NCBI GenBank assembly: GCA_021325525.1
Contig: JAJPHB010000137.1
Location: forward strand, 1 to 42,186
Reading direction: 5' to 3'
Length of the DNA stretch: 42,186 nucleotides
Source of the DNA: Alphaproteobacteria bacterium
Lineage (GTDB): Bacteria; Pseudomonadota; Alphaproteobacteria; ATCC43930; CGMCC-115725
In this document: positions 8,294-17,529 of the stretch, one piece after another
Position numbering within the stretch: position 1 is the stretch's first letter
How the letters are laid out: every line of letters starts with the position of its first letter
Position numbers and translations under genes: made by a program
The notes under the pieces: model-generated
The model's database searches: none
Seen by the model: only the letters and a program-made list of their open reading frames with translations
Told to the model about the DNA's origin: nothing

Positions 8294-11179
8294 ATGTCCG
8301 ATTACGCAAGTGTCCGCCGCATTCCGGAAAGGCAGGGCCGCGCGGAGACAAGAATGCGGCGACGCGAACTGGTGCAAAGACGAGAGGCGGAGCTGCCGTC
8401 CTTGGTCGACGCGCAGTCGCTGCTCGATGCCATCCTCGCGAATGGCAAGGCCCGCCTGTTCCTCGTCCGCCTCGATCCGCGCGGCGGATTCAGCTATCTC
8501 CCGCTCTCCGGTCGCGAAGACGGCGCCGGCATAGACCTCGCCAAGCCTGGCCTTCCGGTCGAGGTCGCCCTCGGTGTCGAGGCGGCGCGCTTTGCCGCTC
8601 CGCACTTCCGCGCCTGTATCGCCGGCAAGGCGCCCGTCAGTTATGAGGAGCGCGCAAGCCGGTCTGACGAGCGGTGGTGGCAAACGACCCTGCTGCCGAT
8701 CAGGGACGGCCGCGGGAGCGTGACGCAGCTTCTCGGTATCTCCTTCGACATTACGGAGCGCAAAAGCGTCGAGAGGACGCTGACGGCGACGAAACGGCAA
8801 TTCGAGACGATTGCCGCCAATCTTCCGGGCGTGGTCTATCAGCGCGTCCGCCATCCCGATGGGCGAGTCTCCTATCCTTATGTCAGCGAAGGCGCAAAGC
8901 GACTTTTCGGGCATGATGCCGAGAAGCTGCAAAGCGACTCCGCCTTGATGCTTGGCCTCATCCACCCCGACGATCGGCCATTGTTCGACCGCGCGATCGC
9001 CAAGTCGATGCGCGATCTCGGCCCGTTCGAGATGGAGGTACGCAACGTCGTCGCCTCGGGCGAGGTGATCTGGGTCCGCTCGGTGGCGCAGACCACCAAG
9101 CTTGCCGATGGCAGCATCCAGTGGAACGGGCTCATCCTCGACATTACCGACCGTCGCCGCGCCGAAGCGCAGGTCTTGGAGCGCGAGGTACGCCTGCGCG
9201 ACTTCGCTGAAGCAGCCTCGGATTGGCTGTGGGAAACGGATGCAGAGCTCCGCTTCACGCATATCTCGGACCGATTCTTCGAAATCTTCGGTATTCCGGG
9301 AGCCATGTTCCTCGGCAAGCGCCGCGACGAGGTCGCTGACACTAGCGACGAGCCGGAGAAGTGGCGCGAGCACTTCCGGACCCTCGCCGAACGCCGCCCG
9401 TTCCGTGACTTCACCTATTGCTGGCGGGTGAATGGACAGCCGGCCGGCTGGGTCAAGGTCAGCGGCCGTCCCGTCTTCGACGAGACGGGTGCGTTCCGCG
9501 GCTATCGCGGGACCGGCACCGACCTCACGGCGCAGCGCCAGGCCGAAGAGCAGGCCGCTGCCGCTTCTCGCCAGCTCCTCGATGCCGTCGAGGGCTTGTC
9601 CGAAGGCGTCGCCATCTTCGATGCCGAGGACAAGCTCGTCCTGTGCAATGCCCGCTATAGCGAAATCAACAGCGCGATCAGCGATATCCTCGTGCCCGGC
9701 GTGTCGTTCGAGGTCGTGCTCCGCAAAGGAATCGAGCGCGGCCTGCACCCGGCGGCGATCGGCAGCGAAGAGGAGTGGCTCTTGGAGCGCCTCGCCGACC
9801 ACCGCGCCGGGAATAGCCATTTCGAGCGGCAAGGCTCGGATGGCCATTGGCTCCAGGTCCTGGAGCAGCGGACGCCGGGCGGCGGAACGACGATTCTCGC
9901 CACCGACATCACCGAGGTGAAGCGACGGGAGCTCGCTCTCAGCATGCTTGCCGCCGCCGGCCAGGACGGCGCCGATTTCTTCGCCGATGCCGTCGAATCC
10001 TTGGCGGCGGGGCTCGGTTATCGCTGCGCGGGCATCGGCTGGCTCGACCGGGGCCGCACGCGGGTGAGGCCGCTCGCCTTCTGCGAGGCGGGGCTGCTGA
10101 CGGCGGGCGAGGCTTTCGACATCGCCGGCACGCCTTGCGAGACGGTGCTCGAGGAAGGCGGCTTCTGGGCGGTCGATCGCGAGGTGACGCAGCACTATCC
10201 ACAGGACACCCTGCTGCGCGCGCATGCTGCCCAGAGCTATGTGGGCGATCTCGTCTGCGATGCGGCCGGGCAGCCGATCGCGATCGTGTTCGGCTTCGAC
10301 GACAGGCCTGATCCGAACTCCGTCAAGCGGCGGGACATCACCGGGCTGATCGCTGCGCGGATCGGCCTCGAGCTGCAGGGCCGCGAGGCGGAGAAGCAGC
10401 TCCGCGAAGCCAAGGAAGCCGCCGAGGCCGCGAGCCGGGCGAAAACGGATTTTCTCGCCAATATGAGCCACGAGTTGCGCACGCCGCTCAACGCCATCAT
10501 CGGCTTCTCGCAAATTATCGCCGACGAGGCGCTGGGCGCCGCGGGACGTCCGGAATACAAGGACTACGCGCGCGACATCCATTCGAGCAGCCAGCACCTC
10601 CTCAAGATCATCAACGACATTCTCGACATGTCGAGGATCGAGGCCGGCGTGTTGAGCCTGCGCGAGGCGGAGGTCGACATCGCCGCCGTGCTGCGGAGCT
10701 GCCAGGGCCTGCTCGCGGCGAAGGCGACGGCGGCGGAGATCGCGCTGGTCCGGGATGTTCCGCATGAGCTGCCGGTGATCCTCGCGGATGAGCGCATGGT
10801 GCGGCAGATCGTGCTCAATCTGCTGGCCAATGCCCTCAAATTCACGCCGAGGGGAGGCACCGTCACGCTGGGCGCTCGAGCCGAAGCCGATCGCGGCGTC
10901 GTGATCGCGATCAGCGATACGGGAATCGGCATCGCGCGCGAGGATTTCGCCAAGATTTTCCGACCCTTCGGTCAGCTCGACTCGGCGCTCAATCGCCGCT
11001 TCGAAGGCACCGGCCTCGGCCTGCCGTTGAGCAAGGGGCTTGTCGAACTGCACGGCGGCACGATATCGCTCGATAGCGAGATCGGACGCGGTACGACGGT
11101 CTCCGTCTTCCTGCCTCTCGGCCGCGATGGCAGCGCTTCCTCCCTCGGGGATGTTCCGGCGAAGCGTCGCCTAGGATAA
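8294..11179 (+). CDS. Multi-PAS sensor histidine kinase
   Basis: A 961-residue histidine kinase without obvious membrane segments, so probably cytoplasmic. Four PAS-like modules can be traced: about 35-155, 165-285 (with LIHPDDRPLF), 295-420, and 430-545, each but the third ending in a DIT-type motif. A GAF-like region follows (about 550-695), then a short coiled coil. The dimerisation domain reads FLANMSHELRTPLNAIIGFS, with phospho-acceptor His726. The ATPase domain shows NLLANALKFTPRGG (N box), DTGIGIAREDF (G1) and FEGTGLGLPLSKGL (G2). There is no receiver domain and no adjacent response regulator, so it is an orphan resembling DivJ/PleC-type kinases. Signal unknown. Confidence 0.92.
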   Translation: MSDYASVRRIPERQGRAETRMRRRELVQRREAELPSLVDAQSLLDAILANGKARLFLVRLDPRGGFSYLPLSGREDGAGIDLAKPGLPVEVALGVEAARFAAPHFRACIAGKAPVSYEERASRSDERWWQTTLLPIRDGRGSVTQLLGISFDITERKSVERTLTATKRQFETIAANLPGVVYQRVRHPDGRVSYPYVSEGAKRLFGHDAEKLQSDSALMLGLIHPDDRPLFDRAIAKSMRDLGPFEMEVRNVVASGEVIWVRSVAQTTKLADGSIQWNGLILDITDRRRAEAQVLEREVRLRDFAEAASDWLWETDAELRFTHISDRFFEIFGIPGAMFLGKRRDEVADTSDEPEKWREHFRTLAERRPFRDFTYCWRVNGQPAGWVKVSGRPVFDETGAFRGYRGTGTDLTAQRQAEEQAAAASRQLLDAVEGLSEGVAIFDAEDKLVLCNARYSEINSAISDILVPGVSFEVVLRKGIERGLHPAAIGSEEEWLLERLADHRAGNSHFERQGSDGHWLQVLEQRTPGGGTTILATDITEVKRRELALSMLAAAGQDGADFFADAVESLAAGLGYRCAGIGWLDRGRTRVRPLAFCEAGLLTAGEAFDIAGTPCETVLEEGGFWAVDREVTQHYPQDTLLRAHAAQSYVGDLVCDAAGQPIAIVFGFDDRPDPNSVKRRDITGLIAARIGLELQGREAEKQLREAKEAAEAASRAKTDFLANMSHELRTPLNAIIGFSQIIADEALGAAGRPEYKDYARDIHSSSQHLLKIINDILDMSRIEAGVLSLREAEVDIAAVLRSCQGLLAAKATAAEIALVRDVPHELPVILADERMVRQIVLNLLANALKFTPRGGTVTLGARAEADRGVVIAISDTGIGIAREDFAKIFRPFGQLDSALNRRFEGTGLGLPLSKGLVELHGGTISLDSEIGRGTTVSVFLPLGRDGSASSLGDVPAKRRLG

Positions 11180-11236
11180 GTCGCACGCCGCGGCTTCCGC
11201 ATTGCGTGCGAGCTTCATGGAAGGGGCAGGGCGGCC

Positions 11237-11395
11237 ATGGTGCGGCACCGGGTTTCCTCCTTCGATCACGACGAGATCGGCCATTCCGCGAGCGGCGCAT
11301 GGGGCACGGTTTCGGCCTGGGCGGTGGTTGCCCTCCTTATCCTCGCCAATCTTGCCGGCATCCTCCTTGACCGCGCGGCGACGATCGCGCCCTGA
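11237..11395 (+). CDS. Small single-span membrane protein (52 aa), unknown function
   Basis: A short frame not overlapped by any convincing gene. It begins at an ATG preceded by the purine-rich GGAAGGGGCAGG and encodes MVRHRVSSFDHDEIGHSASG, then one hydrophobic segment (about residues 25-43, AWAVVALLILANLAGILL), ending RAATIAP. One charged N-terminal head and one helix suggest an inner-membrane small protein. It starts 57 bases after the histidine kinase on the same strand and could be co-transcribed. The family is not recognised. A longer 90-codon frame across the same bases has no comparable protein character. Confidence 0.5.
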   Translation: MVRHRVSSFDHDEIGHSASGAWGTVSAWAVVALLILANLAGILLDRAATIAP

Positions 11396-11445
11396 GGCGC
11401 CCGGTCGCGGGCGGAGGCGACATTGGATGACTGGCCGCCCCGGTC

Positions 11446-12783
11446 TTATCGTCCGGGTATCGCCGCGCCGCTGAGATCGGCGTCGGCGAATTTCGCATCG
11501 TCGAGCTTGGCGTCGACGAGAATGGCATTGCGCAGGGTGGCGCGGGAGAAATCGGCGTCGGTCAGATTGGCGTCGCGCAAATTGGCGCCCGTCAGATCCG
11601 CTTCGCAGAGCTTCGCCGCGGCGAGGTTGGCCGGCCAAACCCGTCCGGTCGGCTTGCCGTCGGCGCCGCGCAGCGGCACGGCGCCGAGCAGCGCGTTCCT
11701 AAGATTGGCGGCGCTGAGATTGGCTTCCGAGAGGTTGACGCCGTCGAGCGTCGCGCCGTCGAGGACGGCCTCGCTCAGATCGACATGGGAGAGGTCGGCC
11801 ATGACGAGCAGCGCCTGATCGAGGCGCGCGCCGGTGAGGTTGGCGCCTTTCAGATTGGCGCCGCTCAGATTGACGTTGCGCAGATCGACCCGGTTGAGAT
11901 CGGCGCCGGCGAGCTCGGCCCGCGCGCCCTCGCGCCCGTCGGTCTCCATCCATTTATAATGCGCTTTGAGCGCCGAGCTCAGCTCGTCCGGCAGGTCGTC
12001 GCTCGAGCGGACGATCTTGGCGCCTTGCAGATTGGCGGTGCGCAGGTCGACGCCGTCAAGCACGGCGCCTTCGAGGTCGGCGTTCTCGAAATCGGCGCCG
12101 TCGACATCCGCGTGCGAGAGGTTGACGTTGCGCAGATTGGCGCCCTTCAGCTTGGCGCCGCGCAGATTGACGCGCCGCATGTTGGACATCGAGAGATTGC
12201 TGCCGTCGAGGACGGCGTTCTCGAGATTGGCGCCGACAAAGCGCACATTGCTGCAATCCGCATCGCGCAGATTGGCGCCGCTGAGATTGGCGCCCGAGGC
12301 GTTCGCCTTGGCGAGGATCGCCTTTTCGAGATTGGCGTCGCCGAGGTCGGTCGTCTCGTAGCCGACCGTGCCGTCCTGCTGCGAGGTGAGCAGCGCTCCG
12401 CCGCGCAGATCGGCGCCGCGCAGGCGCGCCCCGGCCATCTTGGCGTGGCGCAGGCACGCGCCGCGCAGATCGGCGCGGGTCAGATCCGCCTTGGTGAGAT
12501 CGGAGCGGTCGAGATTGACGGCGAAAAGATCGGCCTCGCACAGGATGGCGCCGCTCAGGATCGCGCGCGCCAGATTGGCGCCGGAGAGCTTCGCCGAATG
12601 CATCTGCGCCTCGCGCAGGTCGCAACCATGCAGATCGGCGAGCGAAAGGTTGAGCCGCGCGCCGCCCGATTTCTTCAGGAACCAGTTCTTGTGCTTCTCC
12701 AGCATCGACTGGAGCACGTCGGGCATCATGGGCGAGACATTCCCTGCGCCGTTGCCCCCGGGATCGGGCGGCAGGTCACCCAT
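11446..12783 (-). CDS. Pentapeptide-repeat protein
   Basis: A protein of 445 residues made almost wholly of A(D/N)LXX-type pentapeptides, which fold as a right-handed quadrilateral beta-helix. There are two blocks: about 26-257 and about 271-445, each introduced by a similar helix-like stretch (LEKHKNWFLKKSGGARLNL and LKAHYKWMETDGREGARAEL). No catalytic motif, export signal or membrane helix is seen. An upstream TTG at 12789 is in frame, but the ATG at 12783 is preferred. It lies 60 bases downstream of tadC on the same strand and could be read with the Tad operon. Role unknown; some family members mimic DNA and protect gyrase, but nothing here shows that. Confidence 0.9.
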   Translation of the reverse strand: MGDLPPDPGGNGAGNVSPMMPDVLQSMLEKHKNWFLKKSGGARLNLSLADLHGCDLREAQMHSAKLSGANLARAILSGAILCEADLFAVNLDRSDLTKADLTRADLRGACLRHAKMAGARLRGADLRGGALLTSQQDGTVGYETTDLGDANLEKAILAKANASGANLSGANLRDADCSNVRFVGANLENAVLDGSNLSMSNMRRVNLRGAKLKGANLRNVNLSHADVDGADFENADLEGAVLDGVDLRTANLQGAKIVRSSDDLPDELSSALKAHYKWMETDGREGARAELAGADLNRVDLRNVNLSGANLKGANLTGARLDQALLVMADLSHVDLSEAVLDGATLDGVNLSEANLSAANLRNALLGAVPLRGADGKPTGRVWPANLAAAKLCEADLTGANLRDANLTDADFSRATLRNAILVDAKLDDAKFADADLSGAAIPGR

Positions 12784-12843
12784 CAGCAAAGCACAAATGC
12801 TGTAAAGGTTTGGTAAAACTAAGAAAAGCCGCCGCTGGCCGGG

Positions 12844-13812
12844 TTAATGCCGGAAGGTGTGCATCACCTGAATGAGGGCCGGACCGATGAGGACGATGAA
12901 GAGCGTCGGCAGGATGAAGAGGATCATCGGAACGGTGAGCGTCGCCGGCAGGCGTCCCGCCTTCTCCTCCGCCTTCATCATGCGGGCATCGCGGAATTCC
13001 GCAGCAAGCACGCGCAGGGACTGCGCCAGCGGCGTGCCGTAGCGCTCGGTCTGCATCAAGGTGTTGACGACGCCGCGAATGGCGGCGAGGTCGACCCGGC
13101 GCGTCAGATTGCGCAGCGCTTCGGTACGGTTCGGCAGGAATCCGAGCTCGATCGCGGCAAGTCCGAATTCGTCGGCGAGCTCTGGCGCGGCACCGCCCAT
13201 CTCCCGCGCCACTCGTGTCAAGGCGCCATCGAGGCTGAGCCCCGCCTCGGCGCAGATGACGAGGAGGTCGAGAGCATCGGGCAGCGCCTTCTGCATCTTG
13301 CGGTAGCGGCGGCTGATCGCCTTCTTGAGCCCGAGCGTCGGGCCGTAGGCGCCGATGCCGACGCCGAGCGCGGCGCCGAGCAGTTGCTGCAGCATCGAGG
13401 CCTTGGCCCCGGCCAGCACATTGGCGAGCAGCCAGAACAGCATGCCGAGGACGAGCGGCAGGACGAGGCGAATGCTGAGAAAGACGACGAGCGCGTCGCG
13501 CGAGCGCCACCCGGCCTGCGCGAGCTGGTCGGCGGCCTTTCGCGAATCCTCGCTCTGCGTCAGCTTCAGGCGCTCGACCAGGTTGCGCAGCATCCCGACA
13601 TTGGCGCGGCGGGTGCGGCGGGGCGCCGCGATGAGGCCGGCGCGAAGCTGCGCGCGGCGCCGCGCATGCGCCTTGATCCGCGCCGTCATCGGATCGTAGG
13701 GCATGAAGGCGCGAGCGAGTGCGATGAGGGTGAGGAAGGCGGCAAGGCCGGCGGCGAGCGAGAGCGCGGTCTCGCCGCTCATGCCGACGGGAAGGAATTC
13801 GGTCGGGCTCAT
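12844..13812 (-). CDS. tadC: Tad pilus platform protein TadC (GspF-type)
   Basis: A 322-residue integral membrane protein of the T2SSF family. It has an N-terminal helix (about 13-36), a central pair of helices (about 110-160), and a C-terminal hydrophobic pair ending LFIVLIGPALIQVMHTFR. The cytoplasmic core contains CAEAGLSLDGALTRVAREM, which matches the conserved GspF-family helix. With TadB it forms the inner-membrane platform on which the CpaF motor acts. Its start is 10 bases after the tadB stop, so it is the last core gene of the operon in this window. Confidence 0.92.
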   Translation of the reverse strand: MSPTEFLPVGMSGETALSLAAGLAAFLTLIALARAFMPYDPMTARIKAHARRRAQLRAGLIAAPRRTRRANVGMLRNLVERLKLTQSEDSRKAADQLAQAGWRSRDALVVFLSIRLVLPLVLGMLFWLLANVLAGAKASMLQQLLGAALGVGIGAYGPTLGLKKAISRRYRKMQKALPDALDLLVICAEAGLSLDGALTRVAREMGGAAPELADEFGLAAIELGFLPNRTEALRNLTRRVDLAAIRGVVNTLMQTERYGTPLAQSLRVLAAEFRDARMMKAEEKAGRLPATLTVPMILFILPTLFIVLIGPALIQVMHTFRH

Positions 13813-13822
13813 CTTGCGCGCC

Positions 13823-14794
13823 TCATATCTCGAAGCGGACCATCTTCGCGATGACGAGGCAGCCGATCGTCATGCTGGTCAAGCCCGCCGCGAGCAGCAG
13901 GTTCCCGGCATGCGTCGTGACCAGTGTCATGACGTAGCTGCTGTTCACCAGCATCATCAGCACGAACATGATGAAGGGCAGCGAGCCGATGATCATGGCG
14001 CTGGCCCGCGCCTCGGCCGACATCGCCTTGATCTTCAGCTTCATCTGCCGCCGCCGGCGCAGCATCTGGTCGAGGTTCTCGAGTGTCTCGGCAAGATTGC
14101 CGCCGGTTTCGCGCTGCACCACCATGGTGACGACGAGAAAGTTGAATTCGGGCGTGCCGATGCGGCGCGCGGCTTCCCACAGCGCCTGCTCGACGGGCTG
14201 GCCGAGCCTGATCTGGTCGCTGATGCGGCGAAACTCCTCGCCGACGGGATTGGCGATCTCGCGGCCGACGACCTGGAAGGATTCGGTGATCGGCAGACCC
14301 GATCGGAGGCCGCGCACCATGAGGCCGATCGCCTCCGGAAAGAGCGCCTCGAAGCGATTGAGACGGCGGCTGATCGCGCGCCCGACGAAGAGGTGCGGCA
14401 GCCATAGTCCGGCGACGATGCCGAGAGGCAGGGCCGCCTTCAGCGACAAGCCCAGGATGAGCGGGACCAGCATGCCGATGAGGGCGACGACGAGACAGGC
14501 GATCGCGTAGCCGCCAAGCCCCCATGAGCGGCCGGTGCGCGCGAGGCGCTGGCGCAGCAGCTCGGGGCGCGGCAGCAGCCGGCGGATCACCGTGTCGAGC
14601 CCGCCCTCGGCCGCGCGGCGAAGGCTCGGCGCCGCCTGCGCTTCTCCGCGCGTCCGGCGGGTCGCCAGCCGTGCCGCGCGCTTCTTCAGCCGCTGATCGC
14701 CGCCGTCGCTGAAGGCGAGGGCGAGGCAGCCGAAGACCAGCGCCGAGGCGAGGCCGAGAGTGAGGAGGAACGGTCCGCCCGCGAGCGCGCCCAT
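13823..14794 (-). CDS. tadB: Tad pilus platform protein TadB (GspF-type)
   Basis: A 323-residue inner-membrane protein of the T2SSF family, paralogous to TadC. An N-terminal helix (about 9-28) is followed by a basic stretch rich in Arg and Lys, a central hydrophobic pair (about 93-135), and a C-terminal pair. The GspF core shows LFPEAIGLMVRGLRSGLPIT and RETGGNLAETLENLDQMLR, both family signatures. Its start is 3 bases after the cpaF stop, which fits tight translational coupling to the motor ATPase. Confidence 0.93.
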   Translation of the reverse strand: MGALAGGPFLLTLGLASALVFGCLALAFSDGGDQRLKKRAARLATRRTRGEAQAAPSLRRAAEGGLDTVIRRLLPRPELLRQRLARTGRSWGLGGYAIACLVVALIGMLVPLILGLSLKAALPLGIVAGLWLPHLFVGRAISRRLNRFEALFPEAIGLMVRGLRSGLPITESFQVVGREIANPVGEEFRRISDQIRLGQPVEQALWEAARRIGTPEFNFLVVTMVVQRETGGNLAETLENLDQMLRRRRQMKLKIKAMSAEARASAMIIGSLPFIMFVLMMLVNSSYVMTLVTTHAGNLLLAAGLTSMTIGCLVIAKMVRFEI

Positions 14795-14797
14795 GGC

Positions 14798-16309
14798 TCA
14801 GCCGATCGCTTCGAGAAGGGCGCGGTCGAGGCCGAAATACTCGGCCCGCGGCGTGAAATGCGGACGCAACCCGGCCGAGACGAAGCTGCCCGCCAGCTTG
14901 CCGTCGGCCTGTTCGCCCTCGAATTTGTAGGTGAAAAGGTCCTGGGTCGTGATGACGTCGCCTTCCATGCCGACGATCTCCATGACGTGGGTGACGCGGC
15001 GGATGCCGTCGCGCATGCGGCTCACTTGCACGATCATCTGCACCGCCGCGGCGATCTGGGTGCGCACCGCCTTGCTCGGCAAATTGACGCCGGCCATGCC
15101 GATCATGTTCTCGAGCCGCGTCAGCGCCTCGCGCGGGCGGTTGGCGTGGATCGTGCCGAGCGAGCCGTCATGGCCGGTATTCATCGCCTGCAGCATGTCG
15201 AGCGCCTCGGAACCGCGGATCTCGCCGACGATGATGCGGTCGGGGCGCATGCGGAGCGCGTACTTCAGGAGATCGCGCATGGTGATCTCGCCCTTGCCTT
15301 CGAGATTCGCCGGACGGGTCTCGAGCCGCACCACATGCGGCTGCTGGAGCTGCAGCTCGGCCGCGTCTTCGATGGTGACGATCCGCTCGTCCGGGTCGAT
15401 CATCTGCGAAAGGGCGTTGAGGAGCGTCGTCTTGCCCGATCCGGTGCCGCCCGAGATGAGGATGTTGAGGCGGCAGCGCGAGGCGATCTTCAGCACGGTC
15501 GCCATGGCCGGCGAGATGTTGTTCTGCCGCGCCATGACGTCGAGCGTGATCGACTTCTTCGAGAATTTGCGAATGGAGATGGAGGGGCCGTCGATGGCGA
15601 GCGGCGGAATGATGATGTTGACGCGGCTGCCATCGGCGAGGCGCGCATCGACGAGCGGCGTCGATTCGTCGATGCGCCGCCCGACCTGCGTCACGATGCG
15701 CGTCGCGATCGACATGACATGGGCGTTGTCGCGGAAGGTGACGTCGGTCAGGACGAGCTTGCCGCGGCGCTCGACATAGACCTGCTTCGGACCGTTCACC
15801 ATCACGTCGTTGACGGTCTCGTCGGCAAGCAGCGGCTCCAGCGGGCCGAGACCCAGCATGTCGTTGAGCAGCAGAGCGACGAGATCGCGCTGCTCGGATT
15901 GGTTGAGCTGGATCTTCTGCTCGACCAGGATCTCGGCGACGACGCCGGCGAGCTGCTGCGCCAGCTCGGTGCGGCCGAGCTTTGCCGCCACCTCGCTGTC
16001 GATGCGCTCCATGATGAGCGGATAGATGCGCGGGATGGCCTCGTCGATGCTGGCGCGACTGGCGCTGCTCGCGGATTTTTCCGGCGGGCGCGGCTCGCGC
16101 TTACCCGCATCGAGCACGTTGTCGCCCTTGGCGGCGGGCGGGGAGGGCGTCTTCGCCTCGGGCGCGGCCGGAGCAAAGTCGAACAGCGCCGCCGCCGCCG
16201 CGCCGCCTGCCGGCGACGCCGCTACGACGGCAAGAGGCGGCGCCGGACGCGCGCCGGACATGGGCGGGCGCGCCGGCGGGCTGTCATCCCGGCCGCGGCG
16301 TCCGAACAT
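14798..16309 (-). CDS. cpaF: Tad secretion motor ATPase CpaF/TadA
   Basis: A 503-residue type II/IV secretion ATPase that powers Flp pilus assembly. An Ala/Pro-rich leader (about 1-85) precedes the N-domain and the RecA-like ATPase core. The Walker A loop GGTGSGKTT is at 287-295; downstream come the Asp box (IVTIEDAAELQLQQPHVVRL), the Walker B region (RMRPDRIIVGEIRGSEALDM) and the His box (NTGHDGSLGTIHANRPREAL). A much longer open frame runs upstream, but it overlaps cpaE in another frame and lacks protein character; the ATG at 16309 is 2 bases after the cpaE stop and gives MFGRRGRDDSPP, a usual CpaF start. Confidence 0.95.
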   Translation of the reverse strand: MFGRRGRDDSPPARPPMSGARPAPPLAVVAASPAGGAAAAALFDFAPAAPEAKTPSPPAAKGDNVLDAGKREPRPPEKSASSASRASIDEAIPRIYPLIMERIDSEVAAKLGRTELAQQLAGVVAEILVEQKIQLNQSEQRDLVALLLNDMLGLGPLEPLLADETVNDVMVNGPKQVYVERRGKLVLTDVTFRDNAHVMSIATRIVTQVGRRIDESTPLVDARLADGSRVNIIIPPLAIDGPSISIRKFSKKSITLDVMARQNNISPAMATVLKIASRCRLNILISGGTGSGKTTLLNALSQMIDPDERIVTIEDAAELQLQQPHVVRLETRPANLEGKGEITMRDLLKYALRMRPDRIIVGEIRGSEALDMLQAMNTGHDGSLGTIHANRPREALTRLENMIGMAGVNLPSKAVRTQIAAAVQMIVQVSRMRDGIRRVTHVMEIVGMEGDVITTQDLFTYKFEGEQADGKLAGSFVSAGLRPHFTPRAEYFGLDRALLEAIG

Positions 16310-16311
16310 GC

Positions 16312-17526
16312 CTATCCGAGCCAGCGCTTCAGAAAGGAGCGCGGCGGCTCCTTGGCGGTGCCGGCCATGAGCGTCGCGAGGCGCCGCAGCTCGATCGCGG
16401 CCTTGCCCGACTTCGCCGCGGCGGGCAGCGCCTTGGCGTGTTGCGCCATGACGGCGGCGGCCTTCACATCGAAGGGCACGATGCCGTCGACCTTGCGCCC
16501 GATGCCCTTCTCGAATTCGGCGCGGGCGATCTCGCCGCGCGGGAGCGCGCCGGCGCGGTTGACGAAGACGAGCGGCTTGGCGCCCGGCTGTAGGATTTCG
16601 ACGAGGGCCGCGAGGCGCTGCGTGTCGCGCATTGCGGCCAGCGACAGATCGGTCACGATCGCGATCTTGTCGGCACGCGCGAGGAGGCGCCGCGCCATCC
16701 CGTCGAGGCCGCGCGGAAGATCGGCGATGACGAAATCGAAGCCCTCGCCGAGAGAAGCGAGGAGCGGATCGATCGCGCTCGGATCGAGCAGCGGCTGATC
16801 GTCGAGAGCTTCCTCGGCGGCAAGGACGCGCAGGCGGTCGCTGGTGCCGTTCATGGCGCCGGCGATGAGCAGGCTGTCGATGCGCTCGGGATGCTCGAGC
16901 GCCTCGCGCAGGCCGCGCCCCGGCTCGAGGTCGAGGCCGAGCGCCAGGTTGCCGAACTGCAGATCGAGGTCGAAGAGGGCGACGCGCTTGCCCTGCTCCT
17001 CGCTGAGGCACCAGCCGATCCCGGTCGCGAGCGTGCTCGTGCCGACTCCCCCCCGCGCCCCGATCATGGCGAAAAGGCGGGCGCGCTTTGCCGCGGCCGC
17101 CGCTTCCTTGCGCTCGCTCGGGCGCGAAGCTTGCAGCAGCGCCTCCCGCAGATGCTCGGCGGCGATCGGTTTGACGAGATAGTCGCCGATGCCGATGGCG
17201 ATGAGACGGCGGTAGAGCGTCACGTCGTTGGCGCTGCCGACCGCCAGCACCCGAGTTTCGGGCGGGCAGTGCTCGGCGAGCCCGTCGAGCGCCGCGAACG
17301 GATCGGCGCCGTCGCCGAGATCGACGAGCAGGACTGTCGGCGGGCTCGCCGGGTCGATCATGCCCGCCGCCGCGGCGATGCCGCCCTCGGCCACCTTGGC
17401 GCCATGCCAACCCAGCTCCGCGACGAGCCGGCTGACGGTGTCGCGCGTTTCCGCGTCCTGCACGCAGGCAAGGAAGCGGAGCTCTGCCGCCTCCGACGCG
17501 CTCGGCAATTTGATCTCGAAGCCCAC
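16312..17526 (-). CDS. cpaE: Tad pilus localisation ATPase CpaE
   Basis: A 404-residue protein with a receiver-like N-terminal domain (about 16-135, containing DVTLYRRLIAIGIGDYLVKP) and a MinD/ParA-type ATPase domain. The deviant Walker A reads GARGGVGTSTLA (about 156-167), followed by VALFDLDLQFGNLALGLDLE and the SVIADLP-like FVIADLPRGLD. In Caulobacter CpaE places the pilus machinery at a pole. The start codon is GTG at 17526; no better in-frame start is near. It lies 3 bases after the cpaD stop. Confidence 0.93.
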   Translation of the reverse strand: MGFEIKLPSASEAAELRFLACVQDAETRDTVSRLVAELGWHGAKVAEGGIAAAAGMIDPASPPTVLLVDLGDGADPFAALDGLAEHCPPETRVLAVGSANDVTLYRRLIAIGIGDYLVKPIAAEHLREALLQASRPSERKEAAAAAKRARLFAMIGARGGVGTSTLATGIGWCLSEEQGKRVALFDLDLQFGNLALGLDLEPGRGLREALEHPERIDSLLIAGAMNGTSDRLRVLAAEEALDDQPLLDPSAIDPLLASLGEGFDFVIADLPRGLDGMARRLLARADKIAIVTDLSLAAMRDTQRLAALVEILQPGAKPLVFVNRAGALPRGEIARAEFEKGIGRKVDGIVPFDVKAAAVMAQHAKALPAAAKSGKAAIELRRLATLMAGTAKEPPRSFLKRWLG

Positions 17527-17529
17527 GGC

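Noticed and set aside
8042-11053. A minus-strand frame of about 1000 codons opposite the multi-PAS kinase
   Set aside because: It mirrors the kinase gene codon for codon, is rich in Arg, Ala and Asp, and shows no domain; the sense strand has clear kinase motifs. Such open antisense frames are expected in GC-rich DNA.
11202-11474. A 90-codon plus-strand frame after the multi-PAS kinase
   Set aside because: Ser/Arg/Pro-rich shadow; the overlapping 52-codon frame has a Shine-Dalgarno and a membrane helix.
11446-12789. Regular short repeats that could suggest a CRISPR array
   Set aside because: The period is 15 bases with no constant repeat and spacer, and translates as pentapeptide repeats.
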